The notes: generated by a model from the sequence alone, not told the origin. A stretch of 64,000 nt of DNA from Paractinoplanes aksuensis (GCF_024137025.1 NZ_JAMYJR010000016.1:141671-205670); one strand, 5' to 3'; counted from the stretch's first letter, positions 33,201 through 41,854 are shown. Numbers and translations are program-made.

Positions 33201-33971
33201 ATGGCGAGCGAGGTGCGACACCGGGTGGATCGCGGGTCCGAGTACCCCTTGGTCCGGCTGACCGGGGTGCTCGACGCCGCCACCGCCCACACGGCGCGGT
33301 CGGTCCTGCTGGGCGTCCTCGCCGAGCAGCCCGAGGCGGTGCTGGTCGACGTGGGCGAGGTCGTCACCCCGTCCCCCGCGGGAGCGGCCATGCTGCGCGA
33401 GCTGCGCCGCGACACCGCCGACTGGCCGGCCGCCCATCTCGCCCTGTGCGACCCGCGCGGGGCCGCCGCCTGGCCCGACGCCGGCTGGCCGATCTGGCCC
33501 GGCCCGGACGCGGCCCGGGCCGAGCTCGGCGGACCCGACCCCGATCAGCGGCACAGCCTGGCCCTCGACCCCGTCGTGGGGGCGGCCCGCCGCTCCCGCG
33601 AGCTGATCACCGAGGCCTGCGGGCGGTGGGACCGGCAGGATCTGGCCGGCCCGGCCTGCATCGTCGTCACCGAGCTTGTCAACAACGTGGTGGTCCACGC
33701 CCGTACGCCTATGAACGTTCTGCTGGCCACCCACGGCAGCGGCATCAGCGTGGCCGTGCGCGACCATTCGACCCACAGGCCGACCTACACCGGGGGTCCG
33801 GTGCCGCCGACCGCGTACGGCGGCCGGGGCATGCTGCTGATCGATTCGGTGTCGGAACGGTGGGGCAATCTGCCGCTCGACGACGGCAAGGTGGTGTGGG
33901 CGCTGCTGTCGGCCGAGGACGGCGACGAGACGGCGGCCACGGCGGGCATGACGGGCCCCGGACGCGGGTAG
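33201..33971 (+). CDS. STAS domain fused to an anti-sigma-type ATPase
   Basis: A 256-aa protein. Residues 1-90 form a STAS-like domain (YPLVRLTGVLDAATAHTARS, then AVLVDVGEVVTPSPAGAAML). Residues about 120-250 are a GHKL ATPase of the RsbW type (N-box CIVVTELVNNVVVHA, G-box AYGGRGMLLIDSVSERWG). STAS and RsbW domains are normally separate, antagonistic partners. Here they sit in one chain, so it may be self-contained or act as a phosphatase-regulated switch. The ATG at 33201 has GGAG 5 bases upstream. An ATG at 33183 is the alternative. No sigma factor is adjacent. Confidence 0.8.
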   Translation: MASEVRHRVDRGSEYPLVRLTGVLDAATAHTARSVLLGVLAEQPEAVLVDVGEVVTPSPAGAAMLRELRRDTADWPAAHLALCDPRGAAAWPDAGWPIWPGPDAARAELGGPDPDQRHSLALDPVVGAARRSRELITEACGRWDRQDLAGPACIVVTELVNNVVVHARTPMNVLLATHGSGISVAVRDHSTHRPTYTGGPVPPTAYGGRGMLLIDSVSERWGNLPLDDGKVVWALLSAEDGDETAATAGMTGPGRG

Positions 33972-33980
33972 ATTGCGGGA

Positions 33981-34538
33981 ATGCGAGACAACGACTACCC
34001 CGTCGAGGTGTCCGACCCGGAGGCTTCCGGCCTGCCCGACACCGCGGATGACGATTCGACCGCCTACGACCAGGTGGAAAGCAGCCGCTGGGCCGACGGC
34101 GCCGACCCGGCCGCGCTCGCGGGTGTCGGCCCGGGCGGCTCCAACCGCTTCGGCGACACCGCCGAGGAGGCGCGCGAGGGCGAGTCCCTCGACCGCCGGC
34201 TGCGCCAGGAGGAGCCCGACTTCGGCGCGGAAGACCCGCTGCCGCCGGCCCGTGACCCGATCGATGAGACGGTCGACAGCTCCGAGCAGCGCAACTTCGA
34301 CGCCGATGTGTGGGGCCAGAGCCCGACCAGCGACCCGAAGTCGCAGATCTCGCTCTACGACGACGGCCAGCTCGACGACGACAACCCCGAGACGGTGGGC
34401 CGCCTGGTCGCGCCCGACGAGGGGTACGGGTTCGACGACGAGGCCGACAGCGTGGCCTACGACGCGGGCGCGGCCGGCGGCGGCGCCAGCGCCGAGGAGC
34501 TCGCCATCCACGAGACCAACGCGCCCCGCTACGAGTAG
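33981..34538 (+). CDS. DUF5709 family protein
   Basis: A 185-aa, very acidic, probably disordered cytoplasmic protein. It matches the DUF5709 pattern found in actinobacteria: a central SLDRRLRQEEPDF block, the GRLVAPDEGYGFDDE block, and the terminal GGGASAEELAIHE. No function is known. The ATG at 33981 lies 6 bases after TAGATT, whose TAG is also the stop codon of the STAS-ATPase gene, so it may have a leaderless promoter nested in the end of that gene. Confidence 0.85.
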   Translation: MRDNDYPVEVSDPEASGLPDTADDDSTAYDQVESSRWADGADPAALAGVGPGGSNRFGDTAEEAREGESLDRRLRQEEPDFGAEDPLPPARDPIDETVDSSEQRNFDADVWGQSPTSDPKSQISLYDDGQLDDDNPETVGRLVAPDEGYGFDDEADSVAYDAGAAGGGASAEELAIHETNAPRYE

Positions 34539-34541
34539 GGG

Positions 34542-35204
34542 CTAGTCGAGCCCCTGCTCGATGGCGTATCGGGTCAGCTCGACGCGGTTGTGCAGCTGAA
34601 GCTTGCCGAGCGTGTTCTGGACGTGGTTCTGCACCGTGCGATGGCTGAGCACGAGCCGTTCGGCGATCTGCCGGTACGACAGGCCCTTCGCGACCAGGCG
34701 CAGCACCTCGGTCTCGCGCTCGGTGAGCTTCGGCGCGTCCTCGCGCGGGTCGGCCGGTGGGGCCACCGCGAGCCGGCGGAACTCGCCCAGCACCAGCCCG
34801 GCCAGCCCCGGCGTGAAGACCGTGTCGCCGGCCGCGGTGCGGCTCACCGCGTCCAGGAACTCGGCCGGCCCGGCCGACTTGAGCAGGTAGCCGGTCGCGC
34901 CGGCCTTCATCGCGTCCAGCACGTCCTGCTGTTCGCCGCTGGCCGAGAGCATCAGGATCCGCACCCCGGGCACCTCGGTCTGCAGGCCGTTGATCACCTC
35001 GACGCCCGAGATGTCGGGCAGTTGCAGGTCGAGGACCACCACGTCGGGCCGGGCCGCGGCCGCGATACGCACCGCCTGCCGCCCCTCGCCGCTGGTGGCC
35101 ACCACGTCGTAGCCGGCCGTGGTCAGGTCGCGGCTGACGCCTTCGCGCCACATCGGGTGGTCGTCGACCACCATCACCCGGATCGCAGCGCTCATGGCTG
35201 TCAC
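34542..35204 (-). CDS. NarL/FixJ-family response regulator (MacR-like)
   Basis: A 220-aa two-component regulator. The receiver domain has the acidic pair in VVDDHPMWREG, the phospho-acceptor Asp in VVVLDLQLPDISG, and the conserved Lys in GYLLKSAG. The LuxR-type DNA-binding domain ends the protein (LTERETEVLRLVAKGLSYRQ, then HRTVQNHVQNTLGKL). The GTG at 35202-35204 overlaps the stop of the kinase gene, an arrangement that couples the two. An ATG at 35193-35195 is also possible. It pairs with the MacS-type kinase just upstream. Confidence 0.93.
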   Translation of the reverse strand: MTAMSAAIRVMVVDDHPMWREGVSRDLTTAGYDVVATSGEGRQAVRIAAAARPDVVVLDLQLPDISGVEVINGLQTEVPGVRILMLSASGEQQDVLDAMKAGATGYLLKSAGPAEFLDAVSRTAAGDTVFTPGLAGLVLGEFRRLAVAPPADPREDAPKLTERETEVLRLVAKGLSYRQIAERLVLSHRTVQNHVQNTLGKLQLHNRVELTRYAIEQGLD

Positions 35205-36334
35205 GATATCGGGACCCGCGGCACGGTCATCTCGACCTCGGTGCCCTCACCCGGCGCCGAGACGATCCGGACCCGCCCGCCGAGGTCGGCCACCCGCCCC
35301 CGGATCGACTGCACGACCCCCAGCCGGCCCTGCGCCTCGGCCTGGGCCAGCCGATCGGGCTCGATGCCGCAGCCGTCGTCGCGGACGGTCACGACCACCT
35401 CGGCCGGCTCGTCCTCGACGAACAGATAGACCTTGGTGCCGGGGTCGCAGTGGCGGGCCACGTTGTCGAGGGCGGCCGCCACCGCGGCGGTCAGTTCCCG
35501 GGCCGTACGGGCCGGAAGGAGCACGGCGCCGGCCGGGCCCGAGACGGTGACGTCCGGCGACGCGTACGGCTGCAGCAGCGCCATCAGGTCGAGGTCGTCA
35601 CCGATGGGGTCGCTCGCCTGCCGCCCGGCGACCAGGGTGCGCAGCGCCGCCTCCTGCTCGCCGGCCAGCCGGGCCAGTTCCCCGGCCTCGCCGTCGAGCC
35701 CGGCCCCACGCCGTTTGACCAGCGCCAGCACCTGCAGCACGGAGTCGTGGATGTCGCGGGCCAGCCGCTCCCGTTCCCGGGTGGTGGCCTCGAGTTCGAT
35801 CGCCCGCTCGAGCCGCTGCTGCGCGACCTCGGCCACCCGCACCAGGTAGCCCACGGCGATCGCGGCCAGCAGCATGAGCACGGCCCCGGTGAACGCGGCC
35901 TGGTCGTAGTGGGCCCGCACGGCCAGGTCGGTGGCGCCCATGGCCAGGGCGGCCGTGATGCCCCCGCGCCGGCCGCCGGCCACGGCCCAGCACAGCACCG
36001 GGGCGACGTGCCAGGCCACGGCCAGGGTGGGCAGGCCGGACTCGAGCCCGGAGCGGCCGACGACCCAGATGCTGGCGGTCAGCGCGCCGATCGTGATCAC
36101 CAGGTCGGCCGCCAGCAGCGGCGCCCGGCGGCGGGCCGGATCGGCGTACGCGTACGTGGTGAGGACCGTCCAGGCGGCCATCGCGGCCAGCACGGGCCAG
36201 GCCAGCATCGGCCGCGCGTAGGCGCTGACATTGCTCACGACCAGGAACGCGGCGTAGGTCAGGGCGGCCAGCCGATAGATCGCGATCGCTCGCCACAGCG
36301 GCGCCTGCAGACCGCTGTTCCGTGCGTCCGACAT
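35201..36334 (-). CDS. MacS-type membrane sensor histidine kinase
   Basis: A 377-aa kinase with about five or six N-terminal membrane helices (residues 15-180) that form the sensor region. A HisKA_3 domain follows with phospho-acceptor ERLARDIHDSVLQVLALV, then a HATPase_c domain (VAAALDNVARHC, DDGCGIEP). This is the layout of the actinobacterial MacS kinases, which control morphology and secondary metabolism in streptomycetes. Start ATG 36332-36334 was chosen because MSDARNSGLQAPLWRAI leads directly into the first helix. The signal sensed is unknown. Confidence 0.9.
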   Translation of the reverse strand: MSDARNSGLQAPLWRAIAIYRLAALTYAAFLVVSNVSAYARPMLAWPVLAAMAAWTVLTTYAYADPARRRAPLLAADLVITIGALTASIWVVGRSGLESGLPTLAVAWHVAPVLCWAVAGGRRGGITAALAMGATDLAVRAHYDQAAFTGAVLMLLAAIAVGYLVRVAEVAQQRLERAIELEATTRERERLARDIHDSVLQVLALVKRRGAGLDGEAGELARLAGEQEAALRTLVAGRQASDPIGDDLDLMALLQPYASPDVTVSGPAGAVLLPARTARELTAAVAAALDNVARHCDPGTKVYLFVEDEPAEVVVTVRDDGCGIEPDRLAQAEAQGRLGVVQSIRGRVADLGGRVRIVSAPGEGTEVEMTVPRVPIS

Positions 36335-36412
36335 GGGCCGACCCTGCCACATCGCCGGGTCCACCGGTGGCCCGCCCTGCGGGAAGATCAGGCGTGGCCT
36401 ACCGTCGGTGTC

Positions 36413-36817
36413 ATCAGCACCAAGATTCTGCTCTCCGAGACCTTCGACCGGAACGCCATCACGGCGTTGCGGCACTCGGTCGCGTCCTGCGCCGGGGCGG
36501 CCGGTCTGGCCGGTGACCGCCTCGACGATTTCGTCGTCGCGGTCAACGAGTTGCTGACCAACGCCGTACGGCACGGCGGCGGGACGGGCCGGGTCGCCGT
36601 CTGGGCCGACGACGGTGACGTGGTGTGCGAGGTGAGCGATTCCGGGACCGGGCTCACGGCCGCACGACCCGAGCCGGCCGTGCGTCCACCGGCCGACACC
36701 CCGGGCGGCTGGGGGCTGTGGCTGGCCGAGGAACTGACCGACACGTTCGAGGTCGTGACCGGCGACAACGGCACCACGGTCCGGGTCTCCAGCCGATCTT
36801 CCTTAAGCCCGCCTTAA
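36413..36817 (+). CDS. anti-sigma-type ATPase (RsbW family) with an apparent ATC start codon
   Basis: A 134-aa GHKL ATPase with a canonical N-box VAVNELLTNAVRHGGG and G-box GWGLWLAEELTDTF, an RsbW-like partner-switching protein. The homologous region begins STKILLSETFDRN, immediately after an ATC codon at 36413. No ATG, GTG or TTG exists in frame for a long way upstream. TACCGT ends 7 bases before the ATC, as at the leaderless genes in this window. Either initiation occurs at ATC or GTC, or a base is missing here. The ATPase itself is intact. It is divergent from the MacS-type kinase. Confidence 0.75.
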   Translation: MSTKILLSETFDRNAITALRHSVASCAGAAGLAGDRLDDFVVAVNELLTNAVRHGGGTGRVAVWADDGDVVCEVSDSGTGLTAARPEPAVRPPADTPGGWGLWLAEELTDTFEVVTGDNGTTVRVSSRSSLSPP

Positions 36818-36870
36818 GTCTGTCCGACGATCTTGCGAGAACGTCTCACTTTCCGTGAAGGTCTCCTGCT

Positions 36871-37764
36871 GTGGAAGCACGTCATCGTTCGGGTACCTCG
36901 CGCTGGCTGATCCGGCCGCGCGCACTGCTCGCCCTCGCGGTGGCGAGCGCCGGCCTGGTCGGCGCGATCGCCGTCACCGGGCAGGGCGACGTCGCCGTGG
37001 CGGCGGAACACCGCCCGGTCTTCGACGACGACTTCAGCGGCGGGCGCGGCGCCGAGCTCGACCCGTCGAAGTGGCTGCTCGACGGCGACCCGCGTAACGC
37101 GCGCCAGGACGGCGAGGGTCGCCTGGTGGTGGACCGGCTGGTCAGCACACGGAAGGCCTTCGCCGAGCCGTTCGGGCACGCCGAGGCGCGGATCAAGGTG
37201 CGGCGCGCGGGTGGGCCGTGGCGGGCGTTCGGCGCGGTCGACAAGTTCGGCCGGGTGCTGCGCGGCGACGTCGAGACGCTCGACGAGGACGCGGACCGCA
37301 CCTCGGGTCGCGAATTCCACACGTACGCCATCGACTGGACCCCGACCGAGGTCGTGTGGTCGGTCGACGGGAAGCCCGCCCTGCGCCTCACGCCGGACGA
37401 GCCCGGCCTGCCCATCGCGCTGGTGCTCAACCTGGCCACCGACGGCCGCCGCCCGGCCCGCATGGTCGTCGACTTCGTGAAGGTGACCGCCGGCGAGAAG
37501 CCGATGCCGCTGCCCACGACCCCCACCCCGTCGTCGCCGTCGCCGTCGACACCGACGGCCACCTCGACGCCGACGAAGCCCCCGGCGACGACCCCGCCTG
37601 CGACCAAGCCGGCGCCGGCTGCTTGGAAAGCCTTCACCGACTACAAGGCCGGTGACCTGGTCACCTATAAGGGCACGACCTACAAGGTGAAAGAGGCGCA
37701 CACCGCGCTGCCCGGCTGGGAGCCGTCCGCGCTGCCCAACCTGTTCACGAAGGTCAGTTCGTGA
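36871..37764 (+). CDS. secreted GH16-like protein with CBM5/12 module, altered catalytic motif
   Basis: A 297-aa protein with an N-terminal signal anchor (about residues 15-38), a GH16-type beta-sandwich domain (48-205; SSFHTYAIDWTP-like segment FHTYAIDWTPTEVVWSVDG), a Pro/Thr/Ser linker (210-255) and a CBM5/12 chitin- or cellulose-binding module (262-297). GH16 enzymes have E-x-D-x-x-E; the aligned positions here read D133-V-E135-T-L-D138, so every catalytic acid is exchanged for the other. It may be a binding protein or an enzyme with altered activity. GTG 36871 follows GAAGG. It overlaps the convergent chitosanase by 11 bases. Confidence 0.8.
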   Translation: MEARHRSGTSRWLIRPRALLALAVASAGLVGAIAVTGQGDVAVAAEHRPVFDDDFSGGRGAELDPSKWLLDGDPRNARQDGEGRLVVDRLVSTRKAFAEPFGHAEARIKVRRAGGPWRAFGAVDKFGRVLRGDVETLDEDADRTSGREFHTYAIDWTPTEVVWSVDGKPALRLTPDEPGLPIALVLNLATDGRRPARMVVDFVKVTAGEKPMPLPTTPTPSSPSPSTPTATSTPTKPPATTPPATKPAPAAWKAFTDYKAGDLVTYKGTTYKVKEAHTALPGWEPSALPNLFTKVSS

Positions 37765-38995
37765 GCTTGTAGCTGTCGCCGTAGACCTGCCAGGTCAGCG
37801 GCGCGGTCAGGTCGAGGTTGCTGCGACGCAGGAAGAGGCGCTGCGCGGTCTCGACCCGGCTGACGTCCTCGTGCGCGGCCTCGGTCCGCATCTCGGCCAC
37901 CCGGGCGTTCAGGAAGGCGTTCAGGTACGTGGGCTCGTCGCCGCCCTGGGCCGGGGTCTTCGCCGTACGCAGAGCAGCCGTCCGGATCGCCCGGAGCCCC
38001 GACACGCCGTGCATGACCGCCGCGTCGAAGTAGGCGAACTGGCCCAGCGCCCGCAGACCGTCGTCGCGCGCGAGCCGCATCGACGGGTTGAAGTAGTACG
38101 CGTCCCGCGCCGCCTCCTGCACCCGCTGGAAGACCGGATCCCGGGCCGCCGCCCGCCACGCCGCCGGGAAGCCAGGGTCGAGACCGGCATGCGAGTCGGA
38201 CCCGTTCACCGCGCGCAACGCCGGCAGATATTTCTGCAGCACGTTGCCCGGCTTGTTCTTGGCGTACGCGGTCACGACGGCCAGCATGTCGGCCGTGCCC
38301 GAGGTGAATCCGACGATGCCCGCGGTGTACCCGCGGCCGTCCTTGATGTCCTCGATGTAGCCGAACTGGCCGCGCCAGCCCAGCGTCGAGTTCTCGGCGC
38401 TGCTGATCAGGGCCAGCGCCCGTTCCTTCTTGCCGCGGTCCTCGAGCCCCGAGGCCAGTGACCCGGTGGCGGGCGCGGCGGCCGGCAGCACCCGCGAGGC
38501 CGGCCCGAACACGCGGACGTCGGACAGCCCGTACCCGCCGGTCGCCTTGGCCCGCTGGGTGGCCAGCACCCGCACGTAGCGGCCGGTGCCGTTGAGCTGC
38601 TTGAGGTCGTCCGCGCCGCCGTTGCCGGCCGTGGTCGCGTACAGGCTGAGCCAGTTCGAGCCGTCGGTCGAGACCTGCACCCGGTACGTCTTGGCGTGGG
38701 TGCCCGACCACTGCAGGCGTACCCGCTCGATGCGTTTGACCGCGCCCAGATCGATCCGCACCCACTGAGTGCCGGGCCCGGCCACGCTGACCCATCGGGT
38801 GACCGTGCTGGCGTCGTTGGCCCGGCCCGCGACCTCGGCCCCGGTGACCGACGAGGCGACGGCCGGGCGCCCCCGGCTGATGGTCACGGTGTTGTTGCCC
38901 GCGGCGGCCACGGAGATGGCGAGCGGGACGCACAGCGTCACTCCGACGCCGCCGGCGAGGGCGGCCGCCCGGACGTTGGTGGCGCGGATCCGCAT
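37754..38995 (-). CDS. secreted chitosanase (GH46) with F5/8-type C domain
   Basis: A 413-aa extracellular enzyme that cleaves chitosan. The signal peptide covers residues 1-32. A discoidin/CBM32 domain occupies about 40-165 (WVRIDLGAVKRIERVRLQWSG). The GH46 catalytic domain covers 180-413. The catalytic pair by comparison with N174 is Glu201 in SSAENSTLGW and Asp219 in EDIKDGRGYTAG, with the proper 18-residue spacing. Chitosanase, the neighbouring CBM5/12 protein and the upstream SIS sugar-phosphate gene all fit chitin/chitosan use. I did not find a DasR-type operator. Confidence 0.93.
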   Translation of the reverse strand: MRIRATNVRAAALAGGVGVTLCVPLAISVAAAGNNTVTISRGRPAVASSVTGAEVAGRANDASTVTRWVSVAGPGTQWVRIDLGAVKRIERVRLQWSGTHAKTYRVQVSTDGSNWLSLYATTAGNGGADDLKQLNGTGRYVRVLATQRAKATGGYGLSDVRVFGPASRVLPAAAPATGSLASGLEDRGKKERALALISSAENSTLGWRGQFGYIEDIKDGRGYTAGIVGFTSGTADMLAVVTAYAKNKPGNVLQKYLPALRAVNGSDSHAGLDPGFPAAWRAAARDPVFQRVQEAARDAYYFNPSMRLARDDGLRALGQFAYFDAAVMHGVSGLRAIRTAALRTAKTPAQGGDEPTYLNAFLNARVAEMRTEAAHEDVSRVETAQRLFLRRSNLDLTAPLTWQVYGDSYKLTN

Positions 38996-39041
38996 CCCTC
39001 AACGCTAGGTCGCGCCCGGCCATGATCGCCGGGCTTCGGTG

Positions 39042-39332
39042 TTATCGGGGGTATCCGGGGTCCTGGGGATCCCTGGGCTTCTTGCGGTTGCGGGAGACCA
39101 GAACGATCACCAGAACGATCGCGGCCACCACGAACAAGCAGCACAGACCGCCGAACAGGCCGAAGAACCCGAAGCCGCCGCGGCGCCGGGACCGGGCCGC
39201 CTCGACCATCACGGAATCGAGACCAGTGCTCGCGGCCCAGGCGTGGGCCGGCACGACCAGCGTGAGCACCACACCGGTCACCGCCGCCGCGACCCGGGAC
39301 CACACCTTCGATACGGAAGACATGTGTTCCAT
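39042..39332 (-). CDS. small membrane protein of unknown function
   Basis: A 96-aa protein with two hydrophobic segments. The first (about residues 12-33, ending PAHAWAAS) looks like a signal peptide or anchor. The second (58-80, GFFGLFGGLCCLFVVAAIVLVIVLV region) is membrane-spanning and followed by a basic tail RNRKKPRDPQDP. A short basic loop RSRRRGG lies between them. No family is recognised. The ATG at 39330-39332 and one three codons later are both possible starts. It lies upstream of the chitosanase gene on the same strand, with 46 bases between. Confidence 0.62.
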   Translation of the reverse strand: MEHMSSVSKVWSRVAAAVTGVVLTLVVPAHAWAASTGLDSVMVEAARSRRRGGFGFFGLFGGLCCLFVVAAIVLVIVLVSRNRKKPRDPQDPGYPR

Positions 39333-39418
39333 CCTGACCCACTGTCGCAAGAGGTTCTCCCGCGACTAGCCCCTAATCAGGCAGGGTATGAGCAGCGGGA
39401 GCGACGAGAGGGGACCGG

Positions 39419-41368
39419 ATGGACGCCGATCTGGCGGCTTTGGCGACGGCACACGGGGTGGCCACCTGGTACGAGGACTGGCACCGCGAGCGCAAGGACG
39501 TCGCCGACGCGTCCGTGGTGGGCGTGCTGGGCCTGCTGGGCGTCGACGCCACCACGCCCGAGGCGATCGCCGGCGAGCTCGCCGCGGTCCGCGAGCGCGA
39601 CCGGCTCGGCCGGATGCCGGGCACCCTGGTCGTCCGCCACGGGGAGTCGCGGGCGCTGCCGGGCCCGGCCACGATCGTGCTCGAGGACGGCACCGGGCGC
39701 GAGGGCGACGAGATCCCCGCCGACCTGCCGCTGGGCTGGCACACGATCGACCTGGCGGGCGAGCGGATCACCCTGATCGTGGTGCCGGGCGAACTGCCCG
39801 AGCCGCCGCAGACGTGGGGCTGGATGCTCCAGCTGTACGCGCTGCACTCGCAGCACTCGTGGGGCATGGGCGACCTCGGCGACCTGCGCGAGTTCCTCGG
39901 CAGCGCCGGCGGGCCGGGCCTGGTGCTGCTCAACCCGCTGCACGCGATCACACCGACGCTGCCCGTGCCGGCCTCGCCCTACTCGCCGTCCAGCCGCCGG
40001 TTCGCCAACCCGCTCTATCTGCGCATCGCCGACACCGCCGAGTACCGCCGGGCCGACCCGCCGCTGCGCGCGATGGTGGACGCGCTCAAGCCGGGCCCGA
40101 CGGCCGACGGGCTGATCGACTACTCCGCGGTCTGGCAGGCCAAACGGGCCGCGCTCGAACTGCTGTGGCCGCTGGCGGGCGAGGTCGATCTCGACAGCGA
40201 CCCCGGGCTCACCGACTACGCCCGGTTCTGCGCGCTGGCCGAGCGCCACGGCGCGAACTGGCAGGAGTGGCCGGCCGAGCTGCGCCGGCCCGACTCGCCC
40301 GCGGTCCGCGAGTTCACCGGCGACCGGGTGGCCTTCCACGCCTGGCTCCAGCGGCTGATGAACGCCCAGCTGGAGGCCGCGAACGACGCCGCCCGCCGCA
40401 GCGGCATGCCGGTCGGCGTGGTGCACGACCTGGCCGTGGGCATCGACCCGGCCGGCGCCGACGGCTGGCTGCTGCAGGACGTGCTGGCCGCGGGCGTGCA
40501 CGCGGGCGCCCCGCCGGACGCGTTCAACCAGCTCGGCCAGGACTGGGGGCTGGCCGCGTGGCGGCCCGACCAGCTGATCGCGACCGGGTACGCGGCCTAC
40601 CGGGACATGCTCCGGCGGATCTTCCGGCACGCCGGTGGCCTGCGGGTCGACCACGTGGCCGGGTTGTGGCGGCTGTGGTGGGTGCCGCCGGGCATGGGGC
40701 CGGCCGAGGGCACGTACGTGCACTACGACCCCGAGGCGATGCTCGGCATCCTGGCCCTGGAGGCGCAGCGGGCCGGGGCCGTGGTGATCGGCGAGGACCT
40801 GGGCACGGTGCTGCCCGAGATGACCGAGGGCCTGGAGCAGCGCAACATGCTGGGCTCGGCGGTGCTCTACTTCACCCGCGACTGGGACGACCCGGACCAG
40901 GTGTTCTATCCGCCCGCCGAATACAAGCGCAACGCCCTGGCCTCGATCTCGACCCACGACCTGCCCACGGCCAAGGGTTTCCTGACCGGCGAGCAGGTGC
41001 GGGTGCGGGCCGAGCTGGGCCAGCTGGCGGGCCCGGTCGAACAGGAGCAGCAGAACGCCGAACGCGACCGCGCGGCCCTGCTGACCGCGCTGCGGTCGGA
41101 GGGGCTGATCACCAAGGACAGCACGGACGACGAGATCGTCGTGGCGATGCACGCGTTCCTGGCCCGTACGCCGTGCCGGCTTGTCACCGCTTCGCTGTAC
41201 GACGTGTTGGGGGAGCTCGCGCAGCCCAATCTTCCAGGCACTATGAACGAGTACCCGAACTGGCGGATGCCGTTGACCGCCGGTCTCGAGGACATCGCGA
41301 AGGATCCGCGCCTGCACGCGGTGGCCGCGATCCTGAGCACACGGACCGAGCGAAAGGCACAACCATGA
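39419..41368 (+). CDS. malQ: 4-alpha-glucanotransferase (amylomaltase)
   Basis: A 649-aa GH77 enzyme that transfers alpha-1,4-glucans and is used in maltodextrin and glycogen metabolism. It carries the long N-terminal extension typical of actinobacterial MalQ. Catalytic-domain signatures are ASPYSPSSRRFANPLYL, HDLAVGIDPAGADGWLLQD, GGLRVDHVAGLWRLWW (nucleophile Asp), VIGEDLGTVLPEM (acid/base Glu) and STHDLPTAKGF (Asp stabiliser). The ATG at 39419 follows GAGAGGGGA. Its stop overlaps the ATG of the first small antitoxin-like gene (ATGA). Confidence 0.95.
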   Translation: MDADLAALATAHGVATWYEDWHRERKDVADASVVGVLGLLGVDATTPEAIAGELAAVRERDRLGRMPGTLVVRHGESRALPGPATIVLEDGTGREGDEIPADLPLGWHTIDLAGERITLIVVPGELPEPPQTWGWMLQLYALHSQHSWGMGDLGDLREFLGSAGGPGLVLLNPLHAITPTLPVPASPYSPSSRRFANPLYLRIADTAEYRRADPPLRAMVDALKPGPTADGLIDYSAVWQAKRAALELLWPLAGEVDLDSDPGLTDYARFCALAERHGANWQEWPAELRRPDSPAVREFTGDRVAFHAWLQRLMNAQLEAANDAARRSGMPVGVVHDLAVGIDPAGADGWLLQDVLAAGVHAGAPPDAFNQLGQDWGLAAWRPDQLIATGYAAYRDMLRRIFRHAGGLRVDHVAGLWRLWWVPPGMGPAEGTYVHYDPEAMLGILALEAQRAGAVVIGEDLGTVLPEMTEGLEQRNMLGSAVLYFTRDWDDPDQVFYPPAEYKRNALASISTHDLPTAKGFLTGEQVRVRAELGQLAGPVEQEQQNAERDRAALLTALRSEGLITKDSTDDEIVVAMHAFLARTPCRLVTASLYDVLGELAQPNLPGTMNEYPNWRMPLTAGLEDIAKDPRLHAVAAILSTRTERKAQP

Positions 41369-41547
41369 GCTTCCTCGACAAGGCCAAGGACTTCCTGGAC
41401 AAGCACGACGACAAGGTCGACCAGGCCCTCGACAAGATCGGCGACGAGGTCGACAAGCGCACCGGCCACAAGCACAGCGCGCACATCGACAAGGCCGTCG
41501 ACGAGGCGCAGAAGCGCACCGGCCAGGGTGACACCACCCGCCACTGA
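41365..41547 (+). CDS. antitoxin-like protein, MT0933/Rv0909 family (copy 1)
   Basis: A 60-aa, highly charged, probably helical protein with the pattern MSFLDKAKDFLDKHDDKV, then IGDEVDKRTGHKH, then IDKAVDEAQKRTG. It matches the small actinobacterial MT0933-type antitoxin family (Rv0909 in M. tuberculosis). Its ATG overlaps the malQ stop, so it is translationally coupled to malQ. No toxin gene (Rv0910-like) is visible next to it. It may function independently of a toxin. Confidence 0.8.
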   Translation: MSFLDKAKDFLDKHDDKVDQALDKIGDEVDKRTGHKHSAHIDKAVDEAQKRTGQGDTTRH

Positions 41548-41610
41548 CGTTTCCGCCGGTCCCGGCCGGGAACCCATGTCTCGTACCCCTGGCTAGCGAA
41601 GGAGTTCGAG

Positions 41611-41793
41611 ATGGGTTTCATGGACAAGGCCAAGGACTTCGCCGACAAGCACGACGAGCAGGTCGACCAGGGCATCGAGAAGGCGGGCGACCAGGTCGAC
41701 CAGCGCACCGGCGACAAGTACGAGTCGCACATCGACAAGGCGCAGGACGCCGCTCAGCAGCGCACCGGCACCGGCGACACGCAGCAGCAGTAA
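41611..41793 (+). CDS. antitoxin-like protein, MT0933/Rv0909 family (copy 2)
   Basis: A second 60-aa member that aligns end to end with the preceding gene (MGFMDKAKDFADKHDEQV, then GDQVDQRTGDKY, then IDKAQDAAQQRTG) and clearly arose by tandem duplication. It has its own AAGGAG ribosome site 9 bases before the ATG at 41611. Many Asp/Lys/Gln residues replace one another between copies while the frame and length are fixed. No partner toxin is found within the window. Confidence 0.8.
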   Translation: MGFMDKAKDFADKHDEQVDQGIEKAGDQVDQRTGDKYESHIDKAQDAAQQRTGTGDTQQQ

Positions 41794-41802
41794 TCGGGAC
41801 GA

Positions 41803-41854
41803 CCGCCGCCGCTTCCCCGCTCGCGCAGCTCAGCTCGCGAGCGGCGGGGGCGGC
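41803..41854. terminator. hairpin between convergent genes
   Basis: CCGCTCGC (41817-41824) pairs with GCGAGCGG (41837-41844), flanked by further imperfect GCCGCC/GGCGGC pairing. It lies between the second antitoxin-like gene and the end of the 125-aa gene, and probably terminates one or both. Confidence 0.5.
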
